The position numbers and the translations under genes are program-made. This document shows, piece by piece, positions 12,410 to 25,550 of a DNA stretch of 64,000 nt. Position 1 is the first letter of the stretch, and each line of letters begins with the position of its first letter. Below the pieces are notes generated by a model that did not search any database, was not told the origin of the DNA, and saw nothing but the letters and a program-made list of their open reading frames with translations. The DNA lies in the NCBI GenBank assembly GCA_022579005.1, contig MU401486.1, positions 62,266 through 126,265 on the forward strand. The letters are read 5' to 3'. This DNA comes from Poronia punctata. Taxonomy: Eukaryota; Ascomycota; Sordariomycetes; Xylariales; Xylariaceae.

Positions 12410-14280
12410 CAAGTGGAGAATTATATACGTTGATTTAGTTCATGGAATGATGCAGGTCACCATGGTCCATCGTGCTATGGCATCGTCTTACCCGCGTTTC
12501 AGATCATTTACCGGTATAGAGCTGGCAAGGGAAAAGACTGTCTAACATTTTCGAGGAGCCCGGAGTCACGGTTTGTGAAATGAATCTACTGGTAGACTCT
12601 TATCTACAGGTAGGAAGGATTATGAAGAGCAACACGATAACCCAATGTAGGATGAGCACAGACAATTTCAGTATGACCAGTTAGCCACTGGCGCTGGTGG
12701 TAATTAAAAGGCAATGATTGGATGGATAGGTACAGAGTACTGGCAGACTGGGTATATAGGTAGTCTTGATGGTTTGTTCCAAATGTTGAAGCTGAATGCC
12801 CCTACTTTTTATCATGGTTGGCTCTTGTTACCTTGGGTAGGTATTTATAGACCACAATAGCCAACCAAGAATAGGCGTCGTCCTTCTCTTGTCAAGATCA
12901 GTAAACCAAAAATAGCACGTGCATATTACCTACCTACCTACGTGGTGGGTTGCCTAAAAAAGGGCACCTGGTCAGGTCACTGTGCTTAGATAAGCGATAA
13001 GGTTATACCTACAAAAGTAATGATCTTCCCTCCTGCTACCTAGACTTTGTATCTTGTTTCTATTGCCGAAACAAGTACTGCGGCCTGCCAAGAGTCCTAT
13101 TTGCCTGTGGAGTTTTGGCCCAAAATACTTGACTAGGTGCCCTTTTTTACGCAACCCACCACGTACATATACATGTATGTATTCGGATCGGGCATTGATA
13201 TGTCTGCATACGTGTACGCTGTACATGGGATCAGGATACATGGATGCTTCTAGGTATCTTATATTGGGTGTGGAATCTAGAGCGGCGTACCGTACGGACT
13301 AACCAACATGTTTCTCATATCAGGCAAACAAGAAGTAGGTAGGTAGTAGGTTATGTAGTCAAAATTCATCCAAGTAGGTACCTACCTACCAAACTTGAAA
13401 CGGAGAATAAGGTTTGTACATACCTAACCTACCCGGGGCCTACCTACTTACAAACCCGTTGAGAGCAAATACAAGGCATTCTCGGAGACAACCGTGCTAG
13501 TTTTTTGAGGGGAAATCCGGATAACCAACCGGACCGGATCAGGGACGACGGAACTTGGCAAATGATAATATATGCTCCCTTGCTCAGGCTAGGTAGGCGC
13601 CTAGAAAGCACTTGAATGAGACTAGAGGGCTTTACTGATAGCCCGTGATAGGTGAGGGGCTAACGACCGGTTGACAGGGAACTTGAAGGACTCTAATTGC
13701 CAAATACAAGCTAGTTTGGCCAACTGAAATGCGCCGCTCTTACCTTGAATTGAATTACCTAACACCAGATTCGATCCTGCCGCTCAGGCGCAAGACTCCC
13801 CCCGTACCCTAATGCTATCTTTTTACCTTTTACATACTTAGGTTCATCACAATCACTTTCACATCGATCCTTCGTACCAACAACAACGGTGGAACTACTG
13901 TCAATCTCTCAACGCCTTCAAAAACTATCCATCGGAACTCATTTGACTTTTGTACAGTCTCGTCTACTTATACTACACTAACATAGGCTCTACACATACA
14001 CAGACAAAAGCCCACCTTCCAAATCACCACCGCAGAGCTCCGACCCAGAACGAGAGGCTCGGTGCAGGGTTGCATTGACCATGCGATTCTGTTGGCTGTT
14101 GATTTGATTTAGACTGGTTGATTCAATACATACGTGCATATTTACTTTGACTTCATCCATTTCTTTCATCGAAGCCGATCCCCGCCTTTCCATCGTCTCT
14201 TATTTCCGAAAGCGAATTCCTGCTCTGCTGGTAGCACCGGTTGGCTTCCGCTTTTCCGTCTCTGTCAAATTAGCCTCATC
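12410..14280. other. Intergenic, including the leader of the Zn2Cys6 gene
   Basis: I see no gene. The stretch has several TACCTACC/GGTAGGT clusters (about 12925-12945 and 13336-13445) in direct and inverted orientation, including AGTAGGTACCTACC near 13372. The last 400 bases before 14281 are C/T- and A/C-rich, as in fungal 5' leaders. Confidence 0.6.
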
Positions 14281-16883
14281 ATGGCGGCTCCAGAAAACCC
14301 AGAGCCCGTGTCTGGTGCTGAAGACCGACCGACTCCAGAACAAGAGATAAAGCCACCACCGCGTAAGCGCAGACGGATTGTCATCAGCTGCACCGAGTGT
14401 CATCGGCGCAAACAAAAGGTTGGGAGCCAAAGTGTTTTATTGTCAGAATGTCACGGTTGTGTATGTGCGCATGCTTATTAGCAGTCGCCTGTGCAAGCCG
14501 ACTTCCCCTTGTCTTTGTCTTAATCTTCTCTTGATGCCAAGAAATGCATGCTAAAACTGTCATGTCCGCTGTGCAGTGTGACAGGAAATTACCGTGTACC
14601 AACTGCGAGTCGAGGAATAAAGAATCGTCCTGCCGATATGAGACGGGTGCGCCGGTTATTAAACAAGAGTCCAAGACGCCGCCGAGCAGCTCCCGACAGA
14701 AAGAACAGTCCCCGCCCGAGGCCAAATCCAAATCGAGGCCATCCGCCGATTTTGGCTATTCTACTCACGCCACGTCCACATTAGGTATATTGCGCAGGAT
14801 AGAGGGTGCCAGCGCGCCACTCGCTGGCATGCCCTCCGAGATCCCGTCCGAGGAGAGCAACGAGATGCGAGAACACTACAAGTCTCTAATCCGTCAGCTC
14901 CCCGCAAGAACCTATGTTGAGAAGCTCATTGACGTCTACTTCCACGACGTGAACTGGCTGTATTTTGGCATAGATGAACCCATGACGAGGGACTTGATGA
15001 ATAAGTGGTACAGGCTTCCGTTCAACGTGCTGTCGGCTTCGGGTCCCATGGCCCTCGACCCCAGTTTGAGGGCACTTCCAGCTCTGCTATTTCAGATGGT
15101 CGCATGTGCGTTGCTATACCTCCCGCACGACTCACAAAAGACCTTCGAGTGTATCAAATATACAACCGGCATGACTTTTGACGACCTGTCGGTCGAATAT
15201 AGCGAGGCCGGAATGGCAATCCTAACCCTCCTGGGTAAACGACAGATGTCTGTTGTGACTGTTATGGCGGGCTGGTGCCGAGCCTCTCTACTCAAGTTTA
15301 CGGGTATGGTAACTGAAGCTGTAAGTGCCCCCCTCTGAAGACCGGCCACGTCCCTTTACTCTCTTTCTCCCTCCTGCGTCTAACTTTCGCACTAGTGGCA
15401 TCAAGTGGGAACTTGCATAAGGGATGCGCAGGGCATCGGGTTGCATAGAGACCAAATGGACCCCCAACCTACAGCAGAAGACTCTAGCGAAGAAGCCATA
15501 GAGAAGATGTGGGCGGCACAACAGCGCCGCAAGATGTGGGTCATCCTCATGGGCTGGGATTTACATACCGGGGCCGTGCTGGGGCGACCTACTAGTATAG
15601 ACCACCGCAACATCCCCCGGACTTCCCCGGTCGATGCTATATTGCCAAAGTCAGGCAAGAGAGTGCCTCTTGTGCCACGCACTGCCGACGATCCGCCAAC
15701 GCCACTAACAAGGACTCTATGGTCATGGCAAATTATGAAAACCCTGAGAGAGATTCAGGATCTAGAGAAGGAGGGACCCTTCCCTAAGGATTTCTCCAGA
15801 GTCGAGCAAATCCACGCGGAGATACTCGATACCAAGTCTCGCACACCTCCGCCATTTCGACAGACCAACCCCGATACCCGGTTTGACAAGCTGCCAGAAT
15901 GTTGGTGGCTCCCTTATGTCCGGTGCCAGTTGCCACAGCTGCATGCCTTCAACATACTCGCTCTTCATCGGCCGTACGTCTTCACGCGCGCTGCGAGTAG
16001 GCACGCCGCCCTCGGGGCGAGCCTAGACATGTTGGAATCTCAAAGGCAGCAGTTCGCTGCGCTTGAGCCGTCCCAACATAGAACCTACTCATTGTTCTTT
16101 GGCACATTTGACGCCGTCGTTATGGTGGCTTCTATTTTCATCTTGTTCCCCAAGGAGCACCCCGAGCTGCTAGAGCAAGCACAACAACACTTTCGGTGGG
16201 CTGTCGATCGGTTCGAACTGATGGCAGCTCGTAATCATTTGGCCCGCTCTGCCCTGGGCGTCCTGCAAGCCATCTGGATCCGCTTTAAGAAAGCTGTCGG
16301 TTATGGATTCTTGTCTAATGATTGTTGCAGCATGACAGCACGTGCCGAGACCGAAGCGGCTACACGTTGGCTCACATCGCAGGCCGAGACCCACCGCGGC
16401 AGCCACGACTCTACAACTACACCTACTGCCACGACGACTTCTGCCCACTCGTCATCCTCGGCCCAACCGACACCCAACACGGAGGCCACGGCGCCGCTCA
16501 GCGCAAGCAGCAACGGTCCCTCCCCCCAGAGCGCGCCAGCGGACCCCGCTCTCGTAGCGCCGGAATGGACGTTGCCCACGGACTTTGACTTCGGCACCAT
16601 CGTGCCCATGTACCCGATGGGTGATATAGCGTATAACGACCTGACAGGTGCCCTGGGGACAATGCCCGAGGGAGTCCGACACCCGACGTCGACGGCGAAC
16701 TGGGTGGGCGGCATGAGCGCTGCTACCGAATCTCCTGATCACACCGGGATGGCGGCCGGCGGCTACGAAATGGCGGGTATGCTTCCGATGAACATGATGG
16801 ACCAGAACGCTCCATGGCAATTCAATGGCGAGTTCGGCAGTGACACTATCTGGAATGTGTTAAACCAATTTCCTTCGTCCTGA
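14281..16883 (+). CDS. Zn(II)2Cys6 fungal transcription factor
   Basis: A nuclear DNA-binding regulator of 789 residues from three exons (14281-14418, 14577-15320, 15396-16883); all junctions are phase 0. The zinc cluster is C-x2-C-x6-C-x5-C-x2-C-x8-C (CTECHRRKQKCDRK, then LPCTNC ... SSC). It is interrupted by the first intron, a common place in this family. A basic PPPRKRRR stretch precedes it and may be the nuclear signal. The fungal-specific regulatory domain starts around YVEKLIDVYFHDVNWLYFGI and continues past the second intron through GTCIRDAQGIGLHRD, which is typical of the middle homology region. The C-terminal third is Ser/Thr/Pro-rich, then Met/Gly-rich, and probably carries activation function. 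Its targets cannot be told from the sequence, and its neighbours do not suggest a pathway. Confidence 0.93.
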
Positions 16884-18011
16884 TATTCCTTTCGAACAGC
16901 ATCCGCTACGTAACGAGGCCAGTTTTCTACGATATAGAGTGCCGGGTAACATGCCCATCTATAACGCAAGTGTGTCTGGTAAAGCTTGTCTGTGCAACCC
17001 GAGCCTGCATTTTCCCCGCAGCCATATATATGTTTTGTTCGGTTGGGAAAGGAATTGTATTCCGTGTTTCTAACATGTCTCAAAGTAATGGAGTTTTGGC
17101 TGGTACCTTTTTTTTGTTATGACAGGGAAGGAAGTATATGAATGAATGAGGCAAATATAGCAAGCGAGTAGAACGGGTGGAGAGGCGGTCAATCCATCCA
17201 TGAATTAAAAAAAAATGAAATTGAAGTTATTTCTTCCGGACTAGATACTATGATGCTTCTGGTTTCTGTTGCCTGGGCTGTTCAGTATGACGTGTTTAAA
17301 GTTATTGGACAGTATGTGAGGTAAGGCAAAGAAAGTATCTGGAATATCAGATTCGCTTTTCCTCCTTTTTAAGAGCCGTCTGTCATTGGCTGTGCCCATT
17401 TCACGACCAAAGCATTTAGTCTAGTAGAAACGAGAAAACCGAAAAAGTAAGCGGCCACTGTCATCTGAGGTTTGGACGGGTTATATGAATGTATTAGGTT
17501 GATTATTGATTTAGTTTGACCCGGCTACCCAAACATTCGAGAAAAGGGGAAGGAAACCGCGCATGTCGGCTCACTATAACAATGGAGATGATGTCGTGGA
17601 GAAAAAAGATGTAGACGGCTGACCTAGGTACGTAGTGTCGTTGGTTAGTTAACTGGGTGGGTTCCAGCCGAATGCAATAGGTATTTATCTTTTTCTCGTC
17701 TACGGGAGGGTAATAATTGCGTAAGGCCATGATCTGGTGGATAATTATAATAAATACAATAAAATAGGCGTACGTGTATTTATATGGACAGGCGCAGAAC
17801 TCGGGGAAGGGCGTTCTTGTGGATGGGTTTAATGCGTCGTGATTCGTATGATGACAGAGTGTTGTATTGATGTTGAGCGAATCTGGAGAGAACGAATGAA
17901 TGGATAGCGGTGGCGTGTCGAGATAGCGAGGGAGACGAGTAGCTCTTGCTGGCGTGAGAGAAATGGAACTCCTAGAATTGTGAAAGCGAGCAGGTTGATG
18001 TCGTCTTGGAT
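16884..18011. other. Intergenic
   Basis: There is no supported gene. A 211-codon minus-strand frame at 17503-18138 begins at TTG and is low-complexity; I do not accept it as a gene, although part of it could be transcribed with the putative small gene next door. Confidence 0.5.
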
Positions 18012-18723
18012 TCAAGACGGCGAGTTGCAGCGATACACCGAGGCAAACAAAATCATCGTGATGGTTGTCCAGTACGCCATCACAGCTGCTAGAACTGTCT
18101 TGATGCGACCGAAAGATGACAGGCGAGTATCCATCCAATTTCGGTGCTCAATATTGGTGACGAGATGGGAATGTTTCTTCTTTACATCGAGCGACAAGCA
18201 CTCGGCTGCAATGAAAAAAAAAGATGTGGAATAATGCCTGTCAGACTTCCACCAAAGCCCACCCCGCCCGCGCGCCCGAAGGCAAGACCGCGAAGCGGGG
18301 TCGAGATCATCACCACTCTCTATACAGTCGATGGGAGCAAAGTCCCAAAGACCGCCATCCTTGCGGACAGGGCGAGAGTAAAGGGTAGCCAGATCCGAAG
18401 ATGTGGAACCCCGTTATGAGAAAATTTTCACTCTAGGGCAATGGGGATTTTCGATCATCAACCAGGGTGGGATCTGTAGCTCCTTTAGGGAACACAGAGT
18501 GGGACGAATACTATAGAAATGATTCTCTGAAGTCTGTTTGTTGAAGAAGGGAATGGTTAGTGACCTGTTGATTGCAATGCAAGAGTGAAGAAACAGATCC
18601 AAACTGCCAGAAGAATCGAGGCGAGAGTGGAAATGTTAGGGGGTGGTGGTGAACTCACATTGTCGTGTAAGGAAGAAAAGAAAAAGAGAGGGAAGAAGGT
18701 GTGGGAGGGCAGCCTTTTATAGA
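18012..18723 (-). other. Putative small minus-strand transcription unit
   Basis: On the minus strand a TATA-like box (TATAAAAG, about 18713-18722) is followed by a pyrimidine-rich leader. Next comes a textbook intron at 18604-18658 (GTGAGT donor, CCCTAAC, GGCAG acceptor). Downstream, a minus-strand frame stays open for about 130 codons and ends at 18012. Its last 45 residues contain a hydrophobic segment (TVLAAVMAYWTTITMILF) just before the stop, which would suit a small tail-anchored membrane protein. I cannot fix the start codon: one possible reading splices an ATG-led first exon near 18312 to the segment beginning ECLSLDV. No family is recognised. Confidence 0.3.
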
Positions 18724-19684
18724 CGAAATCCATGGCCCTGCTAGGCGGTGAGTGAAACTTTTTTGGCGGGTACTGCCGGCAGAATCGACCCTTACAGTGG
18801 GGCCCCAACCACCGTATTCTCAAGGGACCATTGGTAAATTCTCTAAATGGATACCTACCGCTCCACCTAGAGAATTTTTGATTGTTAGTTTACGTCCTCT
18901 GGCCAATCAATAGGCCTAAAAGTTTTTCAGGGTCCTGTCCACCAGCCGTGCGTCAGAGGCTAGAGAGAAAAGCTTCGACCTCAATATCAGTACGAACCAA
19001 TAGCACCGATTTCCATTACATTACGATCCATCGTAGCAAACATTTTTTCATTTCAAAACCTCTCTTCCGCTCGGGCAAACAGAGCTTTGATGTGATAGAA
19101 CCAATGAAAGCGAGAGACGTTGAAAACTCTGTCTCAAGTAGCGAAATTTCTACATCCCGATGCGAGATTGCATGCGGCTACCGGCATTGTCTAACCTAAT
19201 GAAACTCTTGTACGAGTAGGTACGAAAAAACCAGCTGCCTCTCTACTCGAGCATTTTGATACGAAGGTTCAATCACCGGCGTTCGCATCCGGGTATCGGT
19301 GTTTGTGACAGGTACTGGACAAAGTCACGAAGAAGGCGCCTTGAGGCCCATGATTGCCTTGGGGTAGCCATTTCCACTGTCCAGGATCAATATACATGAT
19401 AACAATTGGTATGGTATAATATAGGTATCCTCGTGTTCGTCTATGAAATGCTCAAATAGGTATAAACTATAGAGTCAATATTGATGAAAGATGTACAGTA
19501 CTCCCTTCTAAAGCCATGACTTCAGCATGGGAGAAAAACAGAAGATTGGAAACATGCAACGTGCTAGAAAATATCACCATGACACGAAATCTCCATCATA
19601 CATTGCAGCTTCTTTCGGGGCAGGAATGAAAGGGCAGCCTGCTAGACCTCGGGAAACACTCCATCCATATGGTCCCCGAGCGCT
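18724..19684. other. Intergenic
   Basis: I see nothing beyond small fortuitous frames and the likely promoter of the putative minus-strand unit next door. Confidence 0.5.
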
Positions 19685-21012
19685 TCAAGCAGCAACAGCA
19701 ACATAAGTCGGTCCGTCGGGGAACTGACTCGCGGCAATATTACATTGGCGAAACAACCTGACCTCGTCCTCGGCGAACGCGCCCACGACACTGTGCAGCA
19801 CGCCGCGGTTATGGAAAAGCACGAGATCGCCCTGCTGCCAATCATGCGGATAGACGAACTTGGGCGCGATAGCCGGCCGCTGTAACCTGTGCACGATGTC
19901 GCGGACCTCAGCAAGGTCATCGATTACCGTCCCATCGGCAAGATGCAGCTTTCGCACCGCCGACGGATGGATCTGCAGCGCCAGCTTGCCCGTGAGCGGG
20001 TTACGCCAGCACATCGGTAGGATCTGCACCTGCGTCGGATCATGAGGGGGTAGCTCGTCGAGCGGCGCCTCGAGACCTTGGGATAGGAGGCCGAGGCCGT
20101 CGGACCGCGATTTGGCAGCGCTCATCCAAACGTACGGGTGAGGCGCGTATTCGACGCGACAGCTGCGCGCGAACTCCTTGTCTGTCTCGGACAGGTTGTC
20201 GTACATGGCGTACCCGGAGACAAAGGCCGTCGTGCCGAGCGGCACATCGAGTTCCTCGCCCGACCCATCGTCGTACCGACACGTCTGCCGCCGACCACCG
20301 GGCACTTGCACGGCGAGCAGGGTGGTGACGACGGGGGGCGCCAACGCGCCGTATAGCGCGGCGTCGATGTGCCACCGGTAGAAACGCGTGTAGTCGAGGT
20401 CCTCGTCTTCGGGCACGGCAGTGGCGTGGAAGGTCTTGTGGTGCGGGTGGCGCAGCGTGAAGTCCTTCAGTCCTTCGTACTCGGCTACGCGGCCGTTGCC
20501 GATGACCTGCACTTGCGGCTGGTGCGGGATGGTCTTGAGGTCCGGGTGGAGGATGCTGCGCTTCGCCGCGTCGGCGATGGTCTTCCCGTGTCCGTACGAG
20601 GTGCCGCCCGACGGGTCGAAGTGTTGTGTCAGTTTGAACTGCGCCTTTGGGGTCACATGGCCTTGGTCTTTGAATACGAGGACTTGATGCGTGAACAAGG
20701 CTTTTTCAATCACGGCGATATCGGCGTCTGGGTAGAAAGGGGGGCTGTTAGCGAACGAGCTTCTCTCTTGTGGTTGTGGTTGTGGTTGTGTAATACAACC
20801 GGGGATACTTACACCGAGAGGTTACCGATTTATACGGGTATTCTCCCTAGGTTTTGTAGCTTCACATCATCACATCGCAATACTTCTTCATCAAACATGT
20901 TCTTACCAGTCAAGTTCTCGACGTCGGCGTGGGAAACAATGGCTCCAAAGTCAATGCCAGAGCCCTCGCCCTCCCTGAAACGGAGCGGCTCCACTGTGAT
21001 CTTGGACGTCAT
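19685..21012 (-). CDS. xanA: TauD/TfdA-type Fe(II)/2-oxoglutarate dioxygenase, xanthine dioxygenase-like
   Basis: The predicted role is hydroxylation of xanthine to uric acid using 2-oxoglutarate and O2, a fungal alternative to xanthine dehydrogenase. Two exons (21012-20907 and 20727-19685) encode 382 residues; the intron 20728-20906 is phase 1. The iron-binding HxD lies in FYRWHIDAALYG, the distal His in LVLFHNRGVLHS, and the 2-oxoglutarate-binding Arg in VRLFRQCN. The sequences HPDLKTIPHQPQVQVIG and YGHGKTI are, as I remember the family, closer to XanA than to taurine or sulfonate dioxygenases. No other purine-use gene is adjacent. The assignment to the family is firm; the substrate is inferred. 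Confidence 0.85.
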
Positions 21013-23571
21013 ATTTTACTTGCTGTGCTGTGTCAAAAGATGTAAATAAAAGTCCGATAATCGTTTTCGAGAAGTAATTATTGGTAGATTGTTCCAAGAT
21101 GTGATGAACAAAAACAAAGCATTCCTGCTCAACGGGACATCGTACGTGTTATATATATGGGTTCAATGTCTATCTTCCCCTTTTCTTTCCCCCTTATCTA
21201 CAAATACCGATAGTTGGTTGATGTGGCGTGTGACGTGATAGCTACCGGAGCTAATAAAGCTCACGCCGGCTTCGCCCGTTGAGCGTCATCGGAACACCCC
21301 GCGTCTTGGTAGATATCATAGGATTTGGCAAGGCTTCACTGATAACAACAGCCGGAGCCGGACGATGCCTATCTCATCTCATTTCATTGGCTTTCAACTG
21401 CATGTCATCTTCATTACTAAACCGGGCTTTATTGAGTGTTGGCGATATTGTTACCAGCTGTTTGCCCAGTCGTGGTAGGTATATTGTTACAATCACACTC
21501 CTCTAGTTTTCTATAGGTAGATTCGATGGCCTGTTTATATCTATTTTGATTTTTCTTCGTAGACGATGGTTTAGCAAGTCGAACGACCCTGGGCCATCAA
21601 GGAATGATGATAATGACGTGAATAAACTGTCCATGACGATTGTCCTCTACGCATCTATCATCATAAAGCCAAACCAGATCCGATCATGCATCTATGACCT
21701 ACCCTATCCTTTTCAGCCCTCCTGACCAAACTACCTACCCATTCAACAATCTCATCCGTCACAGTTACTCATATCCGACATCGACTGTTCATCGTTTGTT
21801 CGTTATCGACATCCTTCGAGATTCTCGTTAATAAACAAGGGGGCTTGTTCGGTTGGTTGGTGCTACCCTAGACATCATCCATAATACATACTCACCTTAC
21901 TCCAGGTACCCGTCGGATGCAAGAAACCGATCATATGATAGGTAGATAATGTTCTCTTACTATTTTATTCAGAGTTCAGACCTTATATAGATTGTATACC
22001 GATCATACGTAGTCGGCGAAAAGAAAACGACATCAAGCTGATCAGCGAATCCATCTCCACGCTTCTCTTTCCGTTTTCCTTCTCTTATATCAAAAGTCTG
22101 TTTACCCGTACTATACAGATACCCTCATCGGCATACTGAACCCGAAATACACCCCAATACACCCCAATACACCCCCTTCTTTCCCTTTCCTATACTCAGA
22201 GAAAGATACCTAATCCCACCGCAAAGACATATTCATCAGTCGTCGCCTACCTAATAATCTCCTTGCAAATACTCGCACCTAAATACCTATCCGCCACAAC
22301 TCACAATCCCACGAATTACAGGGTAACATCCCCCATCCCCACCCCTCCACCACCCAAAACAATTCGCCAAGCGCCTAATCAGGTACCTACTTACCTGTCC
22401 CCCCCGCTCCGACACTGCCTGCCGCCTGCAGTTTGCCACCCCGACCGAAGCAACCCATTTTACCGATGACGACAGGAAACGCAAGGTGGCAGCTTTCGCC
22501 AGCCCTACCTACCTCCAGCTCAGCTCTGGTTTTCAGCTTCTCGGAAAGTCAGGTAAGTTAGGTACTTAATTATACATAAGGTAGTAAGTAATTACGATAC
22601 CCGTCTTGTAGATACATTGAGTACGTACCTAATAGCTTGCGGGTAACAATGGGAAAAGTACGTATACACTACATACAATATACTGTGTGACTGTATATGC
22701 GTTTCTTCCCCAACCCAACGTGACCGTGGTGGCGGAGGAGGAGGAGGTGGTTTTATCCAACAAGAATACAAGTACGAGTACGAATATCATCGGCAGACAT
22801 TATATGAGGATGCCACCCACAGCCCCGGTGAATGGTTTACCATGACACTGTATATAGTCCGCCTCTACTATCTCCTTCACAAGTTTATCTGTCGCTCTAA
22901 AATAACACATGGCGTGGCGCTGTCCTGCTGTAGAAACACGGACCTTTAGGCTATCGAGGGGCAGAACTAATCAACAAAGATAACCACCCGTGCTTGTAGA
23001 TAATTGGATTCCCTTGGAACATGATATATCTGCATACCTAGGTCCCAACAGCGGAGTGGTGCTTTTCAAATTCCCCGTCGCAAGTGGAATCATGCATCAT
23101 AGCATCGTAACTATGTGGACCTCTGGAGAACAGTTTTTAGATTTGGTAAGGGTATTATGTACACATTCTCTTCTTTCATATTTTCCCCTTTTCCTCCGGC
23201 TTTTTGATACGGACACTCCAAAGAATTGTCCATGCTGAAAATCACAGCAACGAAAAGAAATGCGTGCTACATAAACCGGTAAAACGCCGACGCAGAAATA
23301 ACCCTTTCCCTCCTTTTTTTCATTTTTTGGTATCATCCGGGCTTTACTAAATTTGACAACAAATCGGATAAAAAAAAACATTCAGCAGCGGCATAACGTG
23401 CGTCGTGATATCATGCATTCATCGCGGAAAACAGAACCTCAACTCCCAGACGCGATGGCATTGAACGCAGGCGAAGAAAGAAACAGTCAAGGAAGACCGA
23501 GCGGAGAACGACCCGGGAAACGTTGATACAATCAGTGCCGGGGGAGTGCATGGAATACACCTGAAAGACCA
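21013..23571. other. Intergenic, no gene seen
   Basis: About 2.5 kb without a supported gene. There are three tandem copies of AATACACCCC at 22146-22175 and a GGA-rich run at 22731-22750. The part around 22200-22500 is C-rich on the plus strand; the two short overlapping frames there are not convincing. Confidence 0.6.
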
Positions 23572-25550
23572 TTATAGGTTCCGCTTGAACATGTAGCTTC
23601 CGTACATGCCACCGACATTCGAGAATGCGACGGGTATCTTCCGCATTCCCCAGAAGGCGGCACCCATCTTCCAGTCTCTGAAGCCGAGGTCTCGTACTCC
23701 TTCCGGGTTCCTTACTAACCAAGCCCGGTTACCAAAGTCTGTCGCTGTCCAGCCGGCCCGCTTGACAGCTGGAGTGCGAGAGAGGCGTGTGTACACATCG
23801 TCAGCGATCTCCACAACCTCGAGCGGCGCGGTGTGACGGCTCAATAGCGAGGCACTGCCGAAGAGTGCCGACAAGTTCAACGTCGTGCCCACATAGTCTG
23901 AAAGATCGAGGTACTTCAAAGTGTGGGGGACCCAGTCCAGCTGCTCCATATCCTCGTCAGGTAGGAATAGCCGGTTGATATCCTCGACCTTGAGACGGCG
24001 GCCCAGCGAGAGTTCTTCCAGATGCTTTGTCAGTGGGCGTAGCAAGACAATATGCGAGGCATTCATCTTGCTCCCCTTCAGACTGAGCGATCGAAGCGAC
24101 GAAGGCAAGACGGGGATCAGTTGAGTGAGATCCTCTTCATCGAGCAGCTCGTAGCTTCGATAGTCCGCTGCTACGCTCAGGTATACGAGGTCCTTGACGG
24201 CCGGGTGGTGCGTAAGGAAGTCGATGACGGCTGCGCTGGACAAAAGCTTACACTTTGCCAAGTTGAGGTGCGTGATACGGGCCGTGTGCGGGATAGACAT
24301 GAGGGCCTTGTCGGTTATGCGCGTTCCCGCCACATCGAGGTGTGTGAGATTGGTCAGACAGGGGAGTAAGGTCTCGAATACGGCCGACGGCAGATTGATG
24401 CAGCGGTGTAACGATAAGCGGGAAATAGTCAGCGTCTGTGGCCATTCCTCGGCGAGAAGGGCTTCGAAAGCCGATTTGAAGGGTGCGGAAGAACATCCAC
24501 AAAAGTCGACCCCCTGCAATCTCTCCAGACCGAAGAACAGTTTTCGGAGAACGTGGACGTCAATGTCCTCGTCGACGTACTCCTGCGCCAAGAACTCGCG
24601 TAGGTAAGGGGTTAATTCCAGACACTGCAGCAACGTCTCGCGTGTCAAGTTGCGGGTAGTAGCGCGCTCACTTGCAGTCGTGAAGAGCGATGTCGGGTTG
24701 AAGTGGCTGAAGTCCAATCGCCTGACAATTGTGCCAAGCTCTGGGTTCTGGGAGAGATGGGCTAAAAATTTCCGGAAGATTCTAGAGTGGGGAATCGTAA
24801 TGTTTCTGTAAAGTGCATTCAACGTGGCAGAATGCATCGATCTCGATGTCAATAACAATGCCATCAAGTCCGCATTGCGGCTAGCTAGACCCTCCGGCGG
24901 GATGTCTAGTACGAGGTGATCAATGATTTGGTCTGGCTGGGCGTTAGTATCATGTAAATATACATCTCCCAGATCCGCCAGCTGAACGACTTACTCTTGA
25001 TTTCCATGGGCAATTTCTCCAACGGTGACTGTCCCGGAGCTGGTCGGACGGGATCCTGAGGTTTCTTCTTCGGCGCCGTGGGCGGCGTCCAGACCATACG
25101 CAAAGCTTGGAGATCACCATAGCTCCTACTCGCCTGTTTCCCCTTGACATCGATCTGCTTCCATCCGTGGAAATTGTTGGCGGCGACTGCGGGAAACCAA
25201 CAACCTTGGAGCTTGCTGTGTGGTTGGGTCACCGGGGGCATGAACTGGGTTTCGGCCATCTCGAACTTGGGTGAGGCGTCGTCGATGACAGCTTCGTCCG
25301 CCCCTTCTCGGAAGTATGACGAGATCTTAGTACTACTAAACGCCTGGGCAATGTCGTTGTCTACTTCTCTGACGGAGGAGAAGGAGGCGCGGCCAGAATT
25401 AGACTTTGCTGGGGAGTGAGAGATTTGTTGCGGAGAACTGGCGTCACCCATCTCTACATCGACGGTGGGCTGCTGCTCGTCTTTAATAAGCTTCCCGGCA
25501 ATATGCTCGTCCAGGCGCTGGAGGCCAGAGGCGGTCGGGATAGGGTCCAT
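23572..25550 (-). CDS. F-box/leucine-rich-repeat protein
   Basis: Likely a substrate adaptor of an SCF ubiquitin ligase. Two exons (25550-24995, 24932-23572) encode 638 residues; the 62-bp intron is phase 1 and lies inside the F-box-like region. Residues 1-175 are low-complexity and acidic/Ser-rich. SPLEKLPMEIK then joins NQIIDHLVLDIPPEG across the intron, followed by the usual small helical motif ending in NALYRNITIPHS. A row of leucine-rich segments follows (LTHLDVAGTRITD, ITHLNLAKCKLL, LRSLSLKGSKMN, LKYLDLSDYVG). The C-terminal 80 residues are aromatic- and basic-rich. The start MDPIPTASG was preferred over an ATG 114 codons upstream, whose extra part is a Leu/Cys-rich run unlike a conserved domain. 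Confidence 0.85.

Noticed and set aside
17503..18138. 211-codon minus-strand frame
   Set aside because: It starts at TTG, is low-complexity with runs of His/Ser/Ile, and shows no domain; it partly overlaps the better small-gene frame.
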